Below, one piece after another: positions 12,051 through 25,053 of a stretch of DNA of 64,000 nucleotides. The DNA is from Climacium dendroides. Its lineage: Eukaryota > Streptophyta > Bryopsida > Hypnales > Climaciaceae. The position numbers and the translations under genes are program-made. The notes beneath the pieces were generated by a model. It was given only the letters and a program-made list of their open reading frames with translations. It was not told where the DNA came from and made no database searches. Numbering within the stretch: the first letter of the stretch is position 1; each line of letters starts with the position of its first letter. The stretch spans positions 7,953,538-8,017,537 of the forward strand of contig OX467091.1 of NCBI GenBank assembly GCA_950106755.1, read 5' to 3'.

Positions 12051-14048
12051 ATGAGCTTTGAGCGAGCAAAGATGTTTCCAGGAATGAAGAAGCGGCTGAG
12101 GTTTAGGAAGTTGAACACGGCGATAATGTCCGTAGAAATGCGGAACCGATTGATACTAGCGATGACTTGTTTAGCCGTCATCTCTTTAGTCCACTACTGC
12201 CGCTACACCAATTATTCCTCTGAAGAAGTCGAAAATTTCTCGCAGCCGATTCTCACCAGCGGCGTGAACCCCCGAACCCTTCAATCGCAGCAGCTATCCA
12301 ACTTGCTCAGTTTCGGAGGCAGCCTCGGCAGGCTGCGACGCACCCAAGGCGACGCCGAGGAGCATTGCAAAGACCGCTACGTGTACATGCACCGCGTCCC
12401 AAGCGAATGGAACGCAGAGATTCTTTCCAACTGCCACCTCCTCAAAGAATGGACAGACATGTGCGCGGCTCTCTCGAACGCCGGCTTGGGCCCATCAATG
12501 CACGGCGACACCAATTACTTCACGCCCACGGGGTGGTACGAGACTCACCAATTCGCGCTGGAGGTTATTTTCCACAACCGAATGCAGCAATACGAGTGCT
12601 TAACGACAGACTCAAGCCAAGCTTCGGCGATTTACGTCCCGTTCTACGCAGGATTGGAGGCCCAGCGCACGCTCTGGAACGTCGACCTCGCGTTAAGAGA
12701 TTTGAATCCCCTGAAATTCGAACAGTGGCTCGTCACGCAGCCCGAGTGGGAAGCGCACGGCGGCCATGACCACTTCTCAGTTGCGGGGCGCATCACTTGG
12801 GATTTCCGCCGCAAGGGGAGAACCAAATGGGGCAACATTCTTCTCACGCTTCCTGCGATGCAAAACATGACGACTTTAGTGATTGAGTCCAGTCCCTGGG
12901 ACTCTATTGACATGGGCATCCCGTACCCAACGAACTTCCACCCAAGCTCAGATAGCGAGCTTCGCGACTGGCAAGCGAAAGTGCGCGCCATGAGCCGCCC
13001 CGTGCTGTTCTCATTCGCGGGCGGCACGCGCAGAGATATGTCGCGCTTAATTCGCGGCCAGTTGATTGACCAGTGCCGAAGGTCGCCATATTGCAAAGTG
13101 CTGAGCTGCGATGGGGGCGCTTGTCAGTCGCCCCAACCTTTAATGAAGCTCTTTGAGGAGTCGCAGTTTTGTTTGCAGCCGCAGGGGGACTCGGCCACAA
13201 GGAAGTCTATCTTTGATTCGATGTTGGCGGGATGCATTCCGGTGTTTTTCCACCAGCACTCGTATTCGGGATACGCTTGGCACTTGCCGAAGAATCAGAG
13301 TGAGTACTCGGTGTTCATCGCGGAGGAGCATATTAGGTCTGGCGTTTTGAGTGTGGAGTCGGTGTTGAGGAGGATTCCGGCTAAGACGATTCAGCGAATG
13401 CGGGAGACCATCGTGGAGATGATTCCTAACTTTGTGTATGCGGATCCGCGCGGAGTTTCGATGCTGGAGGAATCCACTGACGCTTTCGGCATTGCCATAG
13501 AGGTAAGAAAATCCTGATCTCACAGTCACACGCAGCCAACTGACTTTGAGCAATTCCTTGAATGACTGACTATTTGTTGACCCAGGAATGACATCTGCTT
13601 GGGAGCGCTTTTGCTTATTAAATACTTTTTTTGATGAAAATAACTGCACCATGCTGTTTGGAATGGAGTTTTTAACCTAGGGTTCAATTTCTCTTGAATT
13701 GGATTCATACTCCAAGAGTTATTATTGGAGAAGATCATACCAGTAATCTTATGCATGGCATCGTTGGAATCAACCCACTCAGATAATTCGTTTCATTGCT
13801 AGGTGTCCGTGGCTTGTTTTTGGTTGTATGTGTTGGTTTCCTAGGGCTGATATCTAATAGGGTTTGGTTGAACACCCCAGTGCATGTTCTTTGGCGAGAA
13901 TGTGCCATCGATGCTACTCCATTTCAGAAAATGGTGTAAGCTGAGCATCACTCTTCCCCCAAGTTTGTTGACAAAGCTGTTGCTTGTGTTGCAGGGCGTA
14001 CTGGAGAGGATTTCTGAGAAGAAACGGGACTTGCAACAGCAACACTGA
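12051..14048 (+). CDS. GT47 family exostosin-like xyloglucan galactosyltransferase (MUR3/KATAMARI1-like)
   Basis: Two exons, 12051-13502 and 13995-14048, give 501 aa; the intron has a GTAAGA donor and a TTGTGTTGCAG acceptor in phase 0. The start is the ATG at 12051; the two upstream in-frame codons begin with GTG, and ATGs also occur at 12072 and 12087. The protein has a short basic cytosolic tail, one membrane anchor at about residues 32-49, a stem with a possible glycosylation site (NYS), and an exostosin domain from about residue 103 to 450. Signatures of GT47 clade A are visible: the C-x-D-R-Y-V-Y-M opening, W-Y-E-T-H-Q-F-x-L-E-V-I-F, A-x-Y-V-P-F-Y-A-G-L, and F-C-L-Q-P-Q-G-D-S with A-G-C-I-P-V-F-F near residue 374. 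Family members transfer galactose, or a related sugar, onto xyloglucan side chains in the Golgi lumen. The exact sugar and acceptor position cannot be read from sequence. The last exon adds a short charged tail of 17 residues. Confidence 0.93.
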
Positions 14049-14663
14049 GTGCCAAATTTTATATGATTAATATAGCGGTTTGTGGCATTTGTAGAGGTTC
14101 GATCAGCTTCATCAGGTTGGGTTGAAGCTACTCAGCAACAGTGCAAGAGGCATGTATTTCACAATAACAGAGTTGCATGGATCATCATCCAGGCTGTGTA
14201 AAGTATTGGTTAATTATCGATCTGACCACACCACAGTTTCTAAAGTTTGAGCGTTTCTAGTCTTTCTTATTGAAGGCACTGAGACCTCTTTCTTTCCACG
14301 CCTACAGTCATACTTCAGTTGCCGAGTGTACGCAGCCTTGAAATGGATTACTGCGGGTACTTCTGTAAGGCTGCAAGCTGGAATTATAAAACCCCAGCGG
14401 AGTACCAAGCGATTTTTAAATTTTTTAAGTACTGAACACGCTGTCTGGTTTTGGGTGAAGTACGCATCACATGTTCCAACTGTGAATACTAGCTTGCACA
14501 TTGCGGCTGCTTGAAGATGACAGCCCAGTCACTGGTTGGAAGATGGACAAAGTGGAATCTGTCCTGATTTTTACGTTTTTACGTTTTTTACATTTACGTT
14601 TACGTTTTAGGGTTTAAGGTTCAGGATACTGTTCAACAGGGTTGGTTGGTTTTTTGACTTTGT
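14049..14663. other. 3' flank of the GT47 gene
   Basis: This includes the probable 3' untranslated region. Near 14573-14612 there is a simple TTTACG-type repeat ending in TTTAGGGTTTAAGG, which is telomere-like but imperfect. Two overlapping frames of 62-95 codons at 14214-14514 have no support. Confidence 0.4.
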
Positions 14664-14895
14664 AGTGCCAGATTGCACCAGGAAAAAATAATTTCGCTGA
14701 AAAATGACCAAAAAAATCATGAAGTTTTTTACTGAAAAACTTCAAATTTGGAAGAAATCTTTGATGCAATCACCAGATTGTGGATGAAAACATGATTATG
14801 CACATGATGTTAATGTGATATTTTCTATCCAATATGTCGGTGAATGTTTAAATTTGGAATATCACTATAACATTTTATATTGCCACTTTGGCACT
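14664..14895. mobile_element. AGTGCCA-ended MITE, copy 2 (232 bp)
   Basis: The ends AGTGCCA (14664) and TGGCACT (14895) are exact inverted repeats, and TTGT occurs immediately outside both (14660-14663 and 14896-14899), a possible four-base duplication. The body matches 908-1165 and about 18703-18914. This is the cleanest copy of the family. Non-coding. Confidence 0.65.
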
Positions 14896-14959
14896 TTGTA
14901 AACTTATTTTATTTTAAAACCCTGTTGTACAAGATATTCCACATAACTTAGAATTCTTT

Positions 14960-15892
14960 AGTTGTTGAAGCAATGCATCCTTTGTATTTACAGATGTGGA
15001 GATACTTTATTGCAAGGCCCTTGGGGGTCTAAGAACATCATTACTTTTGGAATGTTGCAAGTCAAATATGGAGTCATTTGGCCTCATGGATTGCAAGATC
15101 ATAATATTTTAGTGTTGAAAAAGGATGCTGAAATTTTCCTTGCAACATATTTGGAGGTGAAATTTGATTTCTAAACCATCTCAAATGAGAAAACTTTAAA
15201 TTATAAAGTGCTTGAAAATTGGCATACAAATACATTGGTGAAAGAAAATATCATTCAATTGACTCATTGTGTCTAGAAATTGGCCTTGAAATCTCAAGAA
15301 AAGTTGCAAAGAAACACATCCAAAGCTGAACTTCCTTCTCTTAAATTGCCTCTCAATCACTCATAACTTCTAAAATTGATATGAAATTTTATCCACACAA
15401 ACTAGACTAGTATGCATAACTTTCCCCGAAAAAATTATTGAAAATAGGCTCTGTGAAGAAGAAATAAGCCGCCAAAGTTCATTGTAATGAAAAACTATTA
15501 GGGTTTTGAACTTCAAATTGCTCCAAAACATTCAAAACAACTTGGATTGATATGAAATTTTAACCACAACAATTAGACTTCAAGGAAAACATGAAACAAC
15601 AAATTTTTATTGAAAACCAACATTGAATGAAGGAGATACAAGCCTCCGAAGTTGCAACCACCAAATTCAATATGGTAAACTCAAATTGAACTTGTGAACT
15701 TTGATTGGTTTCCTAAAAATGAGAACATGTTGGATTGATCTTAAAATTTTGCTACACAAATTAGACTAGTATGCACAACTTTTCCAACAAGTTTTATTGA
15801 ATTCAAACATTGGATGCAAAAGTTACAATACTTTAAATTGAACTCAAACTATGTAAGGCCACTTTTGAGCCCCTGTGGCATTGAGGGGTTAA
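14960..15892 (+). mobile_element. TTAA element, family A copy 2 (left end degraded)
   Basis: The right end GGCATTGAGGGGTTAA at 15892 is intact. The left end is too diverged to place exactly, with 'caaggcccttgggggtctaag' near 15013 as a possible remnant. The interior aligns along its length with 3903-4873 ('catttggaggtgaaatttgatttctaaacc' is shared in pieces). Non-coding. Confidence 0.65.
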
Positions 15893-15985
15893 TAACTACT
15901 AAACGAGTTGTTCCTACTCGTCTGTCATGCAATCATGTGCATCTTTGCAAATTATATTTGTTTATACATTCTTCAACCTTCCTTT

Positions 15986-16899
15986 TTAACCCCTAAAGTT
16001 CCTTGACTACGTTCTCACCAAAAATGTTTCAAAATTATCATTTCTAGTAAAAGTACCAAATTTTTGAAAAATATGGAAAAAATTTCACAAACTTCCATTG
16101 TATAGATTGCAATATATTAGTGTTTGAAGTGGCACAATCCTTTTGGGGGCCCTACAAAAACCAAGCAACTGCACTTCACAAGGTCAAATTATTATAAAAA
16201 AATGTCCAAAATGGTTGTGCCTATTTGGATCCATTCTTGGGGGGAAACAAATGGAAATCCATTGCATTTGGATTCATTCTTCAAGGTAAGTTGGTTGCAT
16301 GCTTGAAAATTTTCAAATCATTTGGAATTGTACAACAAATAGGAAAAAAAAATAGAAAGGAATAAAAAATGATTTAAAATACGAAATTGATAAGGATTTA
16401 CTTATGGAATTGAAAAATGTCAATCCAATGGTTGTAATGTTATAATAAACAATCTGCACCCTATGATTTTATTTATTTTCCAAAAATCTTGAAAATTGAG
16501 TTAAAAAAAATACTTCAAAGTTTTATTTTAGAGTAGAGAATCTTTGATTGCCCTCAAACTAAAACTCCTCATAACTTTAATCTAATCAATCAAAATGGAA
16601 TGATTCAAAGTTTTCCGCATCTATATAAATCTAATGAACCAATTTCAAATTTTCATTTTTGAAAAAAAATATATTTTTTTTATTTGCTTAAGCTGCCTGA
16701 GTTGAGAAAAAAACTATATATCACAAAATAACTTTTAACCATGTAGTCAAAAGTTATGAATGTTGTTGGGCCTTAAAGCTACTCCTTGTTCACATTTTGT
16801 ATAAAAATTTCAAAGAAAATAAATAAAATCACTACTTATATGTACCTACCCAAAAATGTTATGTTGCCCAAAGCACAAGGTTGGCCCTTTAAGGGTTAA
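15986..16899 (+). mobile_element. TTAA element, family C copy 2
   Basis: TTAACCCCTAAAG opens it at 15986, and GGCCCTTTAAGGGTTAA closes it at 16899. It is collinear with 6017-6930. The closing TTAA is shared with the next short element. Confidence 0.8.
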
Positions 16900-17124
16900 C
16901 CCTTAAAAGACAAGCCTATGACCATAGAAATCATCCTTTTTGACATTGTATAAATAGTTGGTTTAAAAAAAATCTTAAAGCACTCATTAGAAGTCAAACT
17001 ATTATACAAGACATGACCTTTTTCATACAAAATTCAAAGGACGAATAGTTGCATTTCTGTCCTGTACACAAAGATTTTGTCATTCATCAACCAAAAAATG
17101 GCCACATTGTCCTTTATGGGTTAA
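16896..17124 (+). mobile_element. TTAA element, family H copy (229 bp)
   Basis: It begins TTAACCCTTAAAAGAC and ends TTGTCCTTTATGGGTTAA. It matches 22234-22464 nearly end to end. Its left TTAA (16896-16899) is also the right TTAA of family C copy 2, so the two elements abut without spacer. Confidence 0.75.
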
Positions 17125-18702
17125 AGATGGATGGGCATCATAGATATCTAGATTCAAGGCAATATGATTGATTCCAAGGTGTCTATAGGCCCTAAGGTAA
17201 CTTGTCTTTCAATAATTGTGAAACACCTTCAAATTTTTGCTTGAAATGCATAATTCAACATTTTGAACACACTTGTACTCAATACTTTTGAAAATTTATA
17301 ATTCAATTTTTCATATGTTGTCCAATGATCCCAAAATTAGTTTATGGAATTTAGTGCAATATACTACCTTCAAGACAAACAAGCATCAACTTAGGCTACC
17401 TTGAGAATGAGTAGTATTAAAAATAAATAGAAAAAAAAGAATTTGCAAGTTGTAAAGGATTATTGGGAGTACTGTAACACAAAACTATCGAAATAAATGC
17501 CAATTTTAGTGTAGAGGAAGTTGCAAATTGGCTATAAAATTCTATGGTTTGTTGCAGTCTTCGCTAAAATCTAAATTTTTCAAGGATTTTCTCTGATGAT
17601 GTACGTTTAGGTACCGAAAATCTTAAGTAGCAATAAAGTGAATTTTACCCAGTTTTGTGAACGCTAATGTTGTCCTCACAATAAGGTGGAACTACCCAAT
17701 ACCACTATTTACCCAATTCCGCCACCTACAGGTTCCTCCCATTTCTGTCACTAGCCCATCTATTACCACAATCTTACTAATCCATTATCATGATGGCAAT
17801 GCATTGGGGAGTGAACACATCATCCCACTCTTCAACAATGGTCTGATCATGCTTCAACAAGGGTCTACTCACAGTTTAACATTTCAGCTTTGAAAAATCA
17901 CAAAAGATTCAATTCTTGTGGGAATGTCTTTGTTCTTTTTGCAATTGACTTCTCTCAAACAATTCAATCTCTGAAAAATATAAGAGCTCATAAATAGCTT
18001 CTCCAAAGTACCTAAGATAACAAATCTTCATGGTAATGGGTAGCTCTACCTTACAAGTGAGGAGAATTTAAGTTTGCTTTCAATTGTCACCAAGAAAATA
18101 CAAAATTAAGACAATTTTATATTAGGAAGCGTGCTCAGAGATTCAAGAGGTGTGGTTGCCATTACTTAAATAAGGCCATGAATGGTCCAGAGAGTGTGAT
18201 AATTGCAGTAAATTTTAAATAGACTGCCGGCAATTTATTAGATGAAGTGGGTGTTTCTCTTCCTAAGCCCATTGATGAACTAAGTTAGAGTTCAATGCAG
18301 TTCTGCAGTAGTTGAACGTAATTGATGTCCTTTATTTTATGCCTAAAACCCTAAAACCCTAAACCCTAATCCTAAACTGCTGAAAATTAATTTTTAAGAC
18401 AAGAAGTGATAGCCTATGTTCATCACTTGAACTTTGAAAATGAAAATGAGCATTGGATTCACTCGTTAGCTATTTTCTAACCAAAAAATAATCCTTGTAA
18501 AAAGAACCATTCAAAATTCCTTTGTCATCTTACAATTCAATAAAGTAGTTGAGTCTAATAAGATCTTTCAAAAGAATTATTTGTGTACAACTCTACAAAG
18601 TTTCACCATGGTCCAATAGACTAATTTTAAGATTCTAATGATCAAAGTTGCCCACAAAATGTCAAAATGAATTTCTCTAATGGGATCGTGGCTATTTTGT
18701 TG
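17125..18702. other. AT-rich spacer with a telomere-like patch
   Basis: No gene is seen; the 78-codon frame at 17657-17893 has no support. At 18342-18377 there is a short imperfect run of CCTAAA(A) units (four to five repeats), telomere-like and probably a chance or promoter-type telo-box cluster. Confidence 0.35.
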
Positions 18703-18914
18703 GCATTATATGCTAAGTTGCACCATAAAAAATAAATTGGCTAAAAAATGGCAACAAATCATGAAGGGTTTTTTTGCATCAAATTTAAATAGAGAGAGAT
18801 GAAAACATAATTATGCACATGTAATGTACTAATGTGATATTTTCTATCCAATATGTAGATGAGTGTTGAAATTTAAAGCATTTCTATAATATTTTATATT
18901 GCCACTTTGGTACT
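18703..18914. mobile_element. AGTGCCA-ended MITE, copy 3, degraded
   Basis: The interior matches the two other copies ('aatgtgatattttctatccaatatg', 'ttttatattgccactttgg'). The left end is decayed ('atgctaagttgcacca') and the right reads TTTGGTACT. Boundaries are approximate. Confidence 0.5.
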
Positions 18915-19077
18915 TCATAAAAAGTGAGAAAATAAATTCTTGATGGGGACATTAGGCTTTAAATCCAAATTTCTTTAAAATAAAGTGTTTAGAAAATACA
19001 AATTCTTATGACTAATGTAGGAAAAAATTTCTTAAGAATTAAAAAAAAATACTAAAGATATAATATAAGTGATATCC

Positions 19078-20033
19078 TTCAACTTCTAAAGGGCCAAATT
19101 GTGTTTCTAGGCAACATAGCGATTTTGGGTAGCTCACTATGAATGGAATTTTTATTTATTTTTCTTTGAAATTTTCACACAACATGTGCCTATGGAGTAC
19201 CTTTATGGCCCAATAATTTTCATAATTTTTAACTCTCGTTTTGACTACATGGTTAAATATTGTATGATTTTTATTTTTTTAGAAGTGATTTTTAAAGAAG
19301 TTTCATTTTGTCCAGATTGCATGCTAAATGCTAAAAATTATATATTTGAAATTGGTTCTTTAGATTTATATATGCATGGAAAGCTCTGAATCAATCCATT
19401 TTTATTAATGAGATGAAAGTTATGAGGACTTCTAGTTGTGGATAGTTTATAAATAGTTTTAGAATCTCTACTCTAAAATAAACTTTGAAGTCCTTTATTT
19501 AACTCATTTTTCAATATTAATAAATAAATAAATAAGGTGTACATTGTTTATTAAAACATTACAACCATTGAGATTGTCATATTTCAATTCCATAAATAAA
19601 TGGTTAACAATTTAGTATTTTGAATAATTCTTTACATTTTTCAAATTACTATTTTTTCCCTATATATTGTACAATTCCAAACGATCTAAAATTTTCAAGC
19701 ATGTATCCAAATTGCCTTGAAGAATGACTCCAAAGAGTTACAACCATTTTGGATATTTTTTCATAATGATATGACCTTATGAAGCACAATTGCCCATATT
19801 TTTTGTAGGGCCAAAAGAAGGATTTTTGTCACTTCAAACACTATTATCTTGCAATCTACATGGTGGAAATTTCTGAAATTTTATCCACATCTTCTCACAC
19901 CACCTTACTATAAGATCCTATAGTTACATATATTCCAAAAAAAATTGTTTCTAAAATTTGGTACTTGTATTAGAAATGTATTGTATTTGGAGCATTTTTG
20001 GTGAAAACATAGTCAAAAACCTTTAGGAGTTGA
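19078..20033 (-). mobile_element. TTAA element, family C copy 3, reverse orientation
   Basis: Ends are TTCAACTTCTAAAGGGCC at 19078 and CTTTAGGAGTTGA at 20033, both with one substitution in TTAA. The interior is the reverse complement of 6017-6930. Non-coding; the apparent frame at 19186-19389 is repeat sequence. Confidence 0.75.
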
Positions 20034-20338
20034 GTCCCACTTAAAATGAGGTTCAAACTTGATATTTATTTTGGGACCAAGGGAATACCAATATAGATTT
20101 CTAAAATTATTTAACAACTTTATCTATTTCTAGTACTTACCAACTATATTTCTTCAAGTGAACCAATTGCAAATTCTTTTTTTAATGTACACCTAGAATT
20201 GCCACTTCATACGAACAGTAAAGAAAATGAAGAGCCTACCTTAGTAATACAACAATAGAGACTATTTTGAAATATATTTTATACATTTTGTTGAATGGCA
20301 AATGATGGAGTGAAGTAAATGTAGGTAGCAAACCATCT

Positions 20339-21168
20339 TTAACCCCTAACTACCTGAGCAACCATATATGGTCGATCTGAAATTTTTGGCTCATTTTAGT
20401 GTGAACAGTTAAATTCTTGTGCCGGTTTTTTAAAAAATTCGGGCAATTTTGAAAATGAACTATTGAAAACTTTCATTTTTCACTAAAAAAAGTGAATATT
20501 TGATTTTTAGGAGGTCTTCAAACATATATATGTACCATTAGTGAAAAGTAAAGCTTGAAAATTTTACTTCATTTCCAGGCTTTGAGCAAAGTTTGCCAAT
20601 TTCACTTGATTTAAAAACTAAAAAATTATACAAATCCATTTCCTTTGAAAATGGTCCCAATAGAAAGAGAAAAGCGTTTTCATGATTTCCACCATTAAAA
20701 ATTTAAATATTCAAATGTTAATTTGGAGTTATTTGCAATCTCTATTTATTAAAAAAATTGCATTACGACAATTGCAAGGCACGTTGCAAGGTGGATTGTA
20801 TAATGAATTTGATAGCTTTTCATGTGAAATTAAGTTTTTGAAAGTGCATTTTAGTGTGCTAGCAGTATTTGTAGTTGTTTATATCACCTCCAATCCTAAA
20901 AAAATTTTATTTGCAAATTCCTAAAACATTGTAGTGAAGGATAGTATACTAAAATAGAAAACATTAATTTCTTTTGTTATGATCTCACAACTCAATTTAC
21001 AATTTCAAACTCAAAATTGGTATGTGTACTAATAATCAAGCTCTCTAAACATCTATACGGTCAGATTTTGAAAAAAAAAAAATTTGCTTCATTAAAGACA
21101 ACTATAAACCCATGCTCTTTTTTCACTGGAAAAACATCTTTGGAATGGCATAGGCATTTAGAGGTTAA
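20339..21168 (+). mobile_element. TTAA element, family J (0.83 kb)
   Basis: It opens with TTTAACCCCTAACTACC at 20338 and closes with GGCATTTAGAGGTTAA at 21168. The termini fit the shared CCCCTAA pattern. The interior has no second copy in the window that I could recognise. The 80-codon frame at 20682-20924 shows no known domain. Confidence 0.6.
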
Positions 21169-22080
21169 GAAGGAAAAACTATTTTTATCTCATGGGAACT
21201 AATGTTAAAAACTCCCACTCATTGTCATTATAGTAATTAATTTAGTATATATTGTATGACCTCTTATTCTTCATTCGAGGTCTACCATTCCAAATACAAA
21301 TTTCAATTTTCCAAATTTCATCATCCATAGTAAAAAAAACTCACTTGAGAGTTGTATCCAAGTTAAATTAAATCATTTTTGTTAAGAAGTGTCACTTGTT
21401 ACCTTGTAATTGATTTAGGGTGATGTACACTTTTTGGCATGGAAATTTACATTGACTCTTCCTTCCTAAAATTGACCCAAACTAGTAGTAATTGGTTCCT
21501 ACAATTCTTGAAGAGGATATTTCCCTAAGTAACAAGCTACTTGTAGTCTTAGTGCTAGCTGATTTTTATGAGCTCTATTTTACTCAAAAGCAATACATAT
21601 TTTTTTGATGGAATATTAGGCTATATATTTTTTGGCATTATTAGTGGATGAAATTGCTAAATTGCTACATATTCTTAGAACAATATTTTTTTTTTTTTTA
21701 TTGATGTAAACTCTTTGGGATGAATAATTTAATATTCATCATCATTTTGCACATTTCATCCATTTATGTAGATGTAAACAATTGCATCACTCCAATAAAA
21801 TCCCCTACTTTTTATCCACATACAAATGCATTCAAAGTTGGTTTGTTGAGCTACATTGAGGATGCCCTAAGTTTGATTTTTCTATCATGACAAGTTTTCA
21901 ATCTCCAACAATCAATTCTTTGTTATTTTGATTGGCCATTTTGAATCACCTCCTTTAGCCCTGTAAGGATGCTACAAATCTAAAGGATTTGATGGATGTA
22001 GAGACAAAAAATGCACATGTTGGTCCAATAGTCAAAGTATTTTGGTATACCTAAGTCATGGGGGTTGTATCTTTCTAGGA
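21169..22080. other. AT-rich spacer, nothing recognised
   Basis: No frame, RNA gene or element terminus stands out. Confidence 0.3.
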
Positions 22081-22237
22081 TTAACCCTTTAATTATGTAA
22101 CAATCTAAAAGTGTCCAATAGATGACAAATAATCTTTCAACATAAGACAAAATTATAGATGTTCATCTTTGGAATTTTGTATGGAAAAAGGAAGATCTTC
22201 TAGTAGTTTGACTTCCAATGAATACTCTTGAATTTAA
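22081..22237 (-). mobile_element. TTAA element, family H, reverse orientation
   Basis: It runs from TTAACCC at 22081 to the TTAA at 22234-22237. Phrases such as 'gatcttctagtagtttgacttccaatgaatac' (seen in pieces) are the complement of the next element's interior. The two family H copies form a head-to-head pair around one shared TTAA. Confidence 0.6.
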
Positions 22238-22464
22238 CCCTGAAAAGATGGAATGGTGATTATGAAAATCATCCCTATTGGCATTGTGTGAATAGATGGT
22301 TAAAAAAAATCTAAAAGCATTCATTGGAAGGCAAACTACTACACAAGATCTCTTCTTTTCATGTAAAATTTTGAGGATGAATAATTGTTCTTCTATCTTA
22401 TAAAAGAAGGATTTCTCTGTCATTCATCAACCAAAAAACAACTGCAACATTGTTTATAGGTTAA
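22234..22464 (+). mobile_element. TTAA element, family H copy (231 bp)
   Basis: It begins TTAACCCTGAAAAGATGG and ends ATTGTTTATAGGTTAA. It matches 16896-17124. Both boundary TTAAs adjoin further CCnnnAAAG-type ends (22081-22237 on the left, TTAACCTCCAAAGGAC on the right), so it lies in a chain. Confidence 0.7.
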
Positions 22465-24353
22465 CCTCCAAAGGACTAAGTGTCCGTTCAATGTATGCAA
22501 GAAATCTAGGATAGGTTTCTACAAAGTCATTTTTTTGTATAGATGTTCATGAATTTGGACAAAATGTGTAAATATGTACTTCCTTGGTAAAAATCTAATT
22601 TTTTTCTAATCAAGTGATCAAATCAAAAGTTATATTGCCTTAAACTCTTAGGGCAATTTGAGAATCTTTTAAAAATCTTTGCAAGAAAGCTTATCAACTT
22701 TTGAAATTTTGCATATGCATAACCAATAAAATATGATATACAATTGTTTCCAAAAAGCAATTTTTAGTCTTCAAATCACATCCTAGGAGTCAAACTTTGT
22801 TAGCTATGTTAGGGCAATTTCAAGAAAACATTTTCTTCAAACTTCAAGTCCTATTATCTTGCAATAAGTGAAATCAAAATTCTTGAATTTTTTTCACATA
22901 TTCCAAATGTTTATTTCTAATTATTCACTCTTTGGATTTCAAATAAAAAACTTCTTCATTGCACAAGAAATCATCAATAAATGATTAGTGTATTGCCAAT
23001 TCACTTAACCTTCTTGCATTGTAGGGTGATTTAGTGTAAGCTAGACATCTTAGTAGTTGGTGAACACTAGTAGAAAAATTGGTGACCAAAATAACTAGAA
23101 ACTATTCTTCGCACTTGTTGTTTTGGTTGCGTTGTACCGGTCAAAATTCCACTCAAATCTATTGATTTGTTCTGTTGTTTTGGTCAAATTCCCCCCCAAA
23201 AAATTTAAGAAAATATTTTTTTTTCAAAATTTTAAAATAAATTTTTAATAATTTTTTTAATTTCTGCCTGGAATTCAAGGCAGGGGCTATTCAAAAAATT
23301 GTTTGTTTAGGTTGCCTGAAAATTTGGGCATCCAAAACTTTAAGGACAAAAATCCGTTTGAGTTTTTGAGCCTCTAATAAAAAATTATGGACAAAATTTA
23401 GATAAGATGTTTGAAAATGTCCCCAAAAATCTCCTATTCAACCCCTCTTTGAACTTTGCCCATAACTCTTAATTGGAGGCTCAAAATCTCAAATGGATAT
23501 CTAGAGATGAAAGTTAACTTGACTATACAATTTTTTTCAGTTCAAAGTTTTTTGAAAAAAGTTATTTTACTATGTCAAAATTGCCACTAAAGTCTATTGA
23601 GTTAAAAATAATAATGAACTATAAATAATTAAGTTTGAAAAAACATTTTCATAATATAATATCGTTCACAAATCTTGCACCCTCACTATGAAGTCTAATA
23701 CAAAAGTTTGTACTTTGAAGTTGTACCATTTTTTCCTTCATACATTGCCCATTTTTCATAAAAGTTGTTGGGAAATTGTAGCGTTGAAGTTTAGTTTTGT
23801 AAATAAAGTTTTCAAGTTTTTCTAAAATGTTCAGATTTATTGGCATGCATTTTATTATAAGGTACTTTGGCTAAATATCGATTTTTGTTTTTGTTTGTAT
23901 TTCAAAACTAACAATTTTAATAGTTTTTTTTTCTAAATTTAATTAGAGTTAGAATAGTTAAAAATATAGAATTTAACTTTTAAATAGTTCCAATTTCTAT
24001 AGTTAAATTTGAAGTCAAATGTTGAAAAAATGAGATTTAAATTATAAGTTGGAACTTTAAATCAAATATTTTAGAGTTCAAAATGTATTTTATTTTGAAA
24101 TTTGAATAATGTTCATTTAAAATTTATAATTCCAATCAAATTTGAAATGAGAACAAGAATATTTTGAAGGTACTTTTAGAAAGGTCATTTTATAAAAAAT
24201 ATCAAAAGAAGCAACCAAAAGAATTCTAAAACTTATTGGTCTTGTTGTATTGCATTTTACAATAGAAATATGAATTAATTTTAATCAAAATAAAAGTTTA
24301 TATTCTAACTAAATTATATTCCAAAAAAATTCAATTGAAAATGAATTAGAATT
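22465..24353. other. AT-rich block with a dispersed repeat fragment
   Basis: The left edge starts as a TTAA element (TTAACCTCCAAAGGACTAAG) whose right end I could not locate. Around 23420-23590 lies a copy of the repeat also seen at 1-160 and 37990-38190. At 23065 'cactagtagaaaaatt' resembles a CACTA-type terminus, but no inverted partner is present. No gene is supported. Confidence 0.35.
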
Positions 24354-25053
24354 TTAACCTATAAAGGACCATTGTCATTTTTTTTTCTCATAAATTATAT
24401 TTCTATCTACATGAGAAGCTCTGATTCATTCCATTTGGACTTATTATGAGAAAGTTATGGACAATCTTGTTTTTTAGGCAGTTAGAGCATCTTCCTGAAA
24501 AAATAACTTATAGAATTCATTTTTGAATGCAATTTTTACAATTCTTCTTAAGAAATTTTTTTATATGATTTTGTTTGCTTTCTAAAACAATCTCACCATT
24601 GAGATTAGTGCATTTTAATTCCATCTTAAAAATATTAATAATTTAGATTTTCCTTCTTTCTCACACCTATTTCTACTTAACAACTTTTTTAAGCATGAAA
24701 ATTAAGTAAAATTTTTTTTTCTCCCTAGACTCTCAAGTCAATTTCACACAATAAGGATTTAAAGCTCAAAACTCTATAGTGCAAAAAATTTAAGTTACAA
24801 AAAGTTCAAAGTCAAATAATCCAATCTTGCAAGGTGCTGAAAAAATTGTTTTTTTTGCTTTAAACTCTAATATCTTTTAATCTATGTGGTCAAAATTTCT
24901 GAAATATTTTCTACACATTTTAATACTAGTAAGGTATAAGATCCTATAGTTGGATGTGCAGAAAAAAAAATTCAAATTTTTTACTCTTTGCTATAGAAAT
25001 GGCAGTTTTGAGTGTTTTTTTGGCAAAAATAAGGCCTTGGTCCTTTAGGGGTT
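24354..25053 (+). mobile_element. TTAA element, family D copy (0.7 kb, shortened)
   Basis: The left end TTTAACCTATAAAGGACC is at 24353, and the right end GGCCTTGGTCCTTTAGGGGT reaches 25051, where the TTAA has decayed to TTTC. The interior follows 7440-8137. Non-coding. Confidence 0.65.

Noticed and set aside
12644..13652. Several minus-strand and shifted frames of 98-170 codons
   Set aside because: They are antisense shadows of the GT47 exon, which has an unbroken domain-bearing frame.
18342..18377. CCTAAA-type run, possible interstitial telomere
   Set aside because: It has only four to five imperfect units, too short and irregular for a telomeric remnant.
23065..23085. CACTAGTAGAAAAA-like sequence, a typical CACTA transposon terminus
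   Set aside because: No inverted partner, three-base duplication or related copy was found in the window; probably chance.
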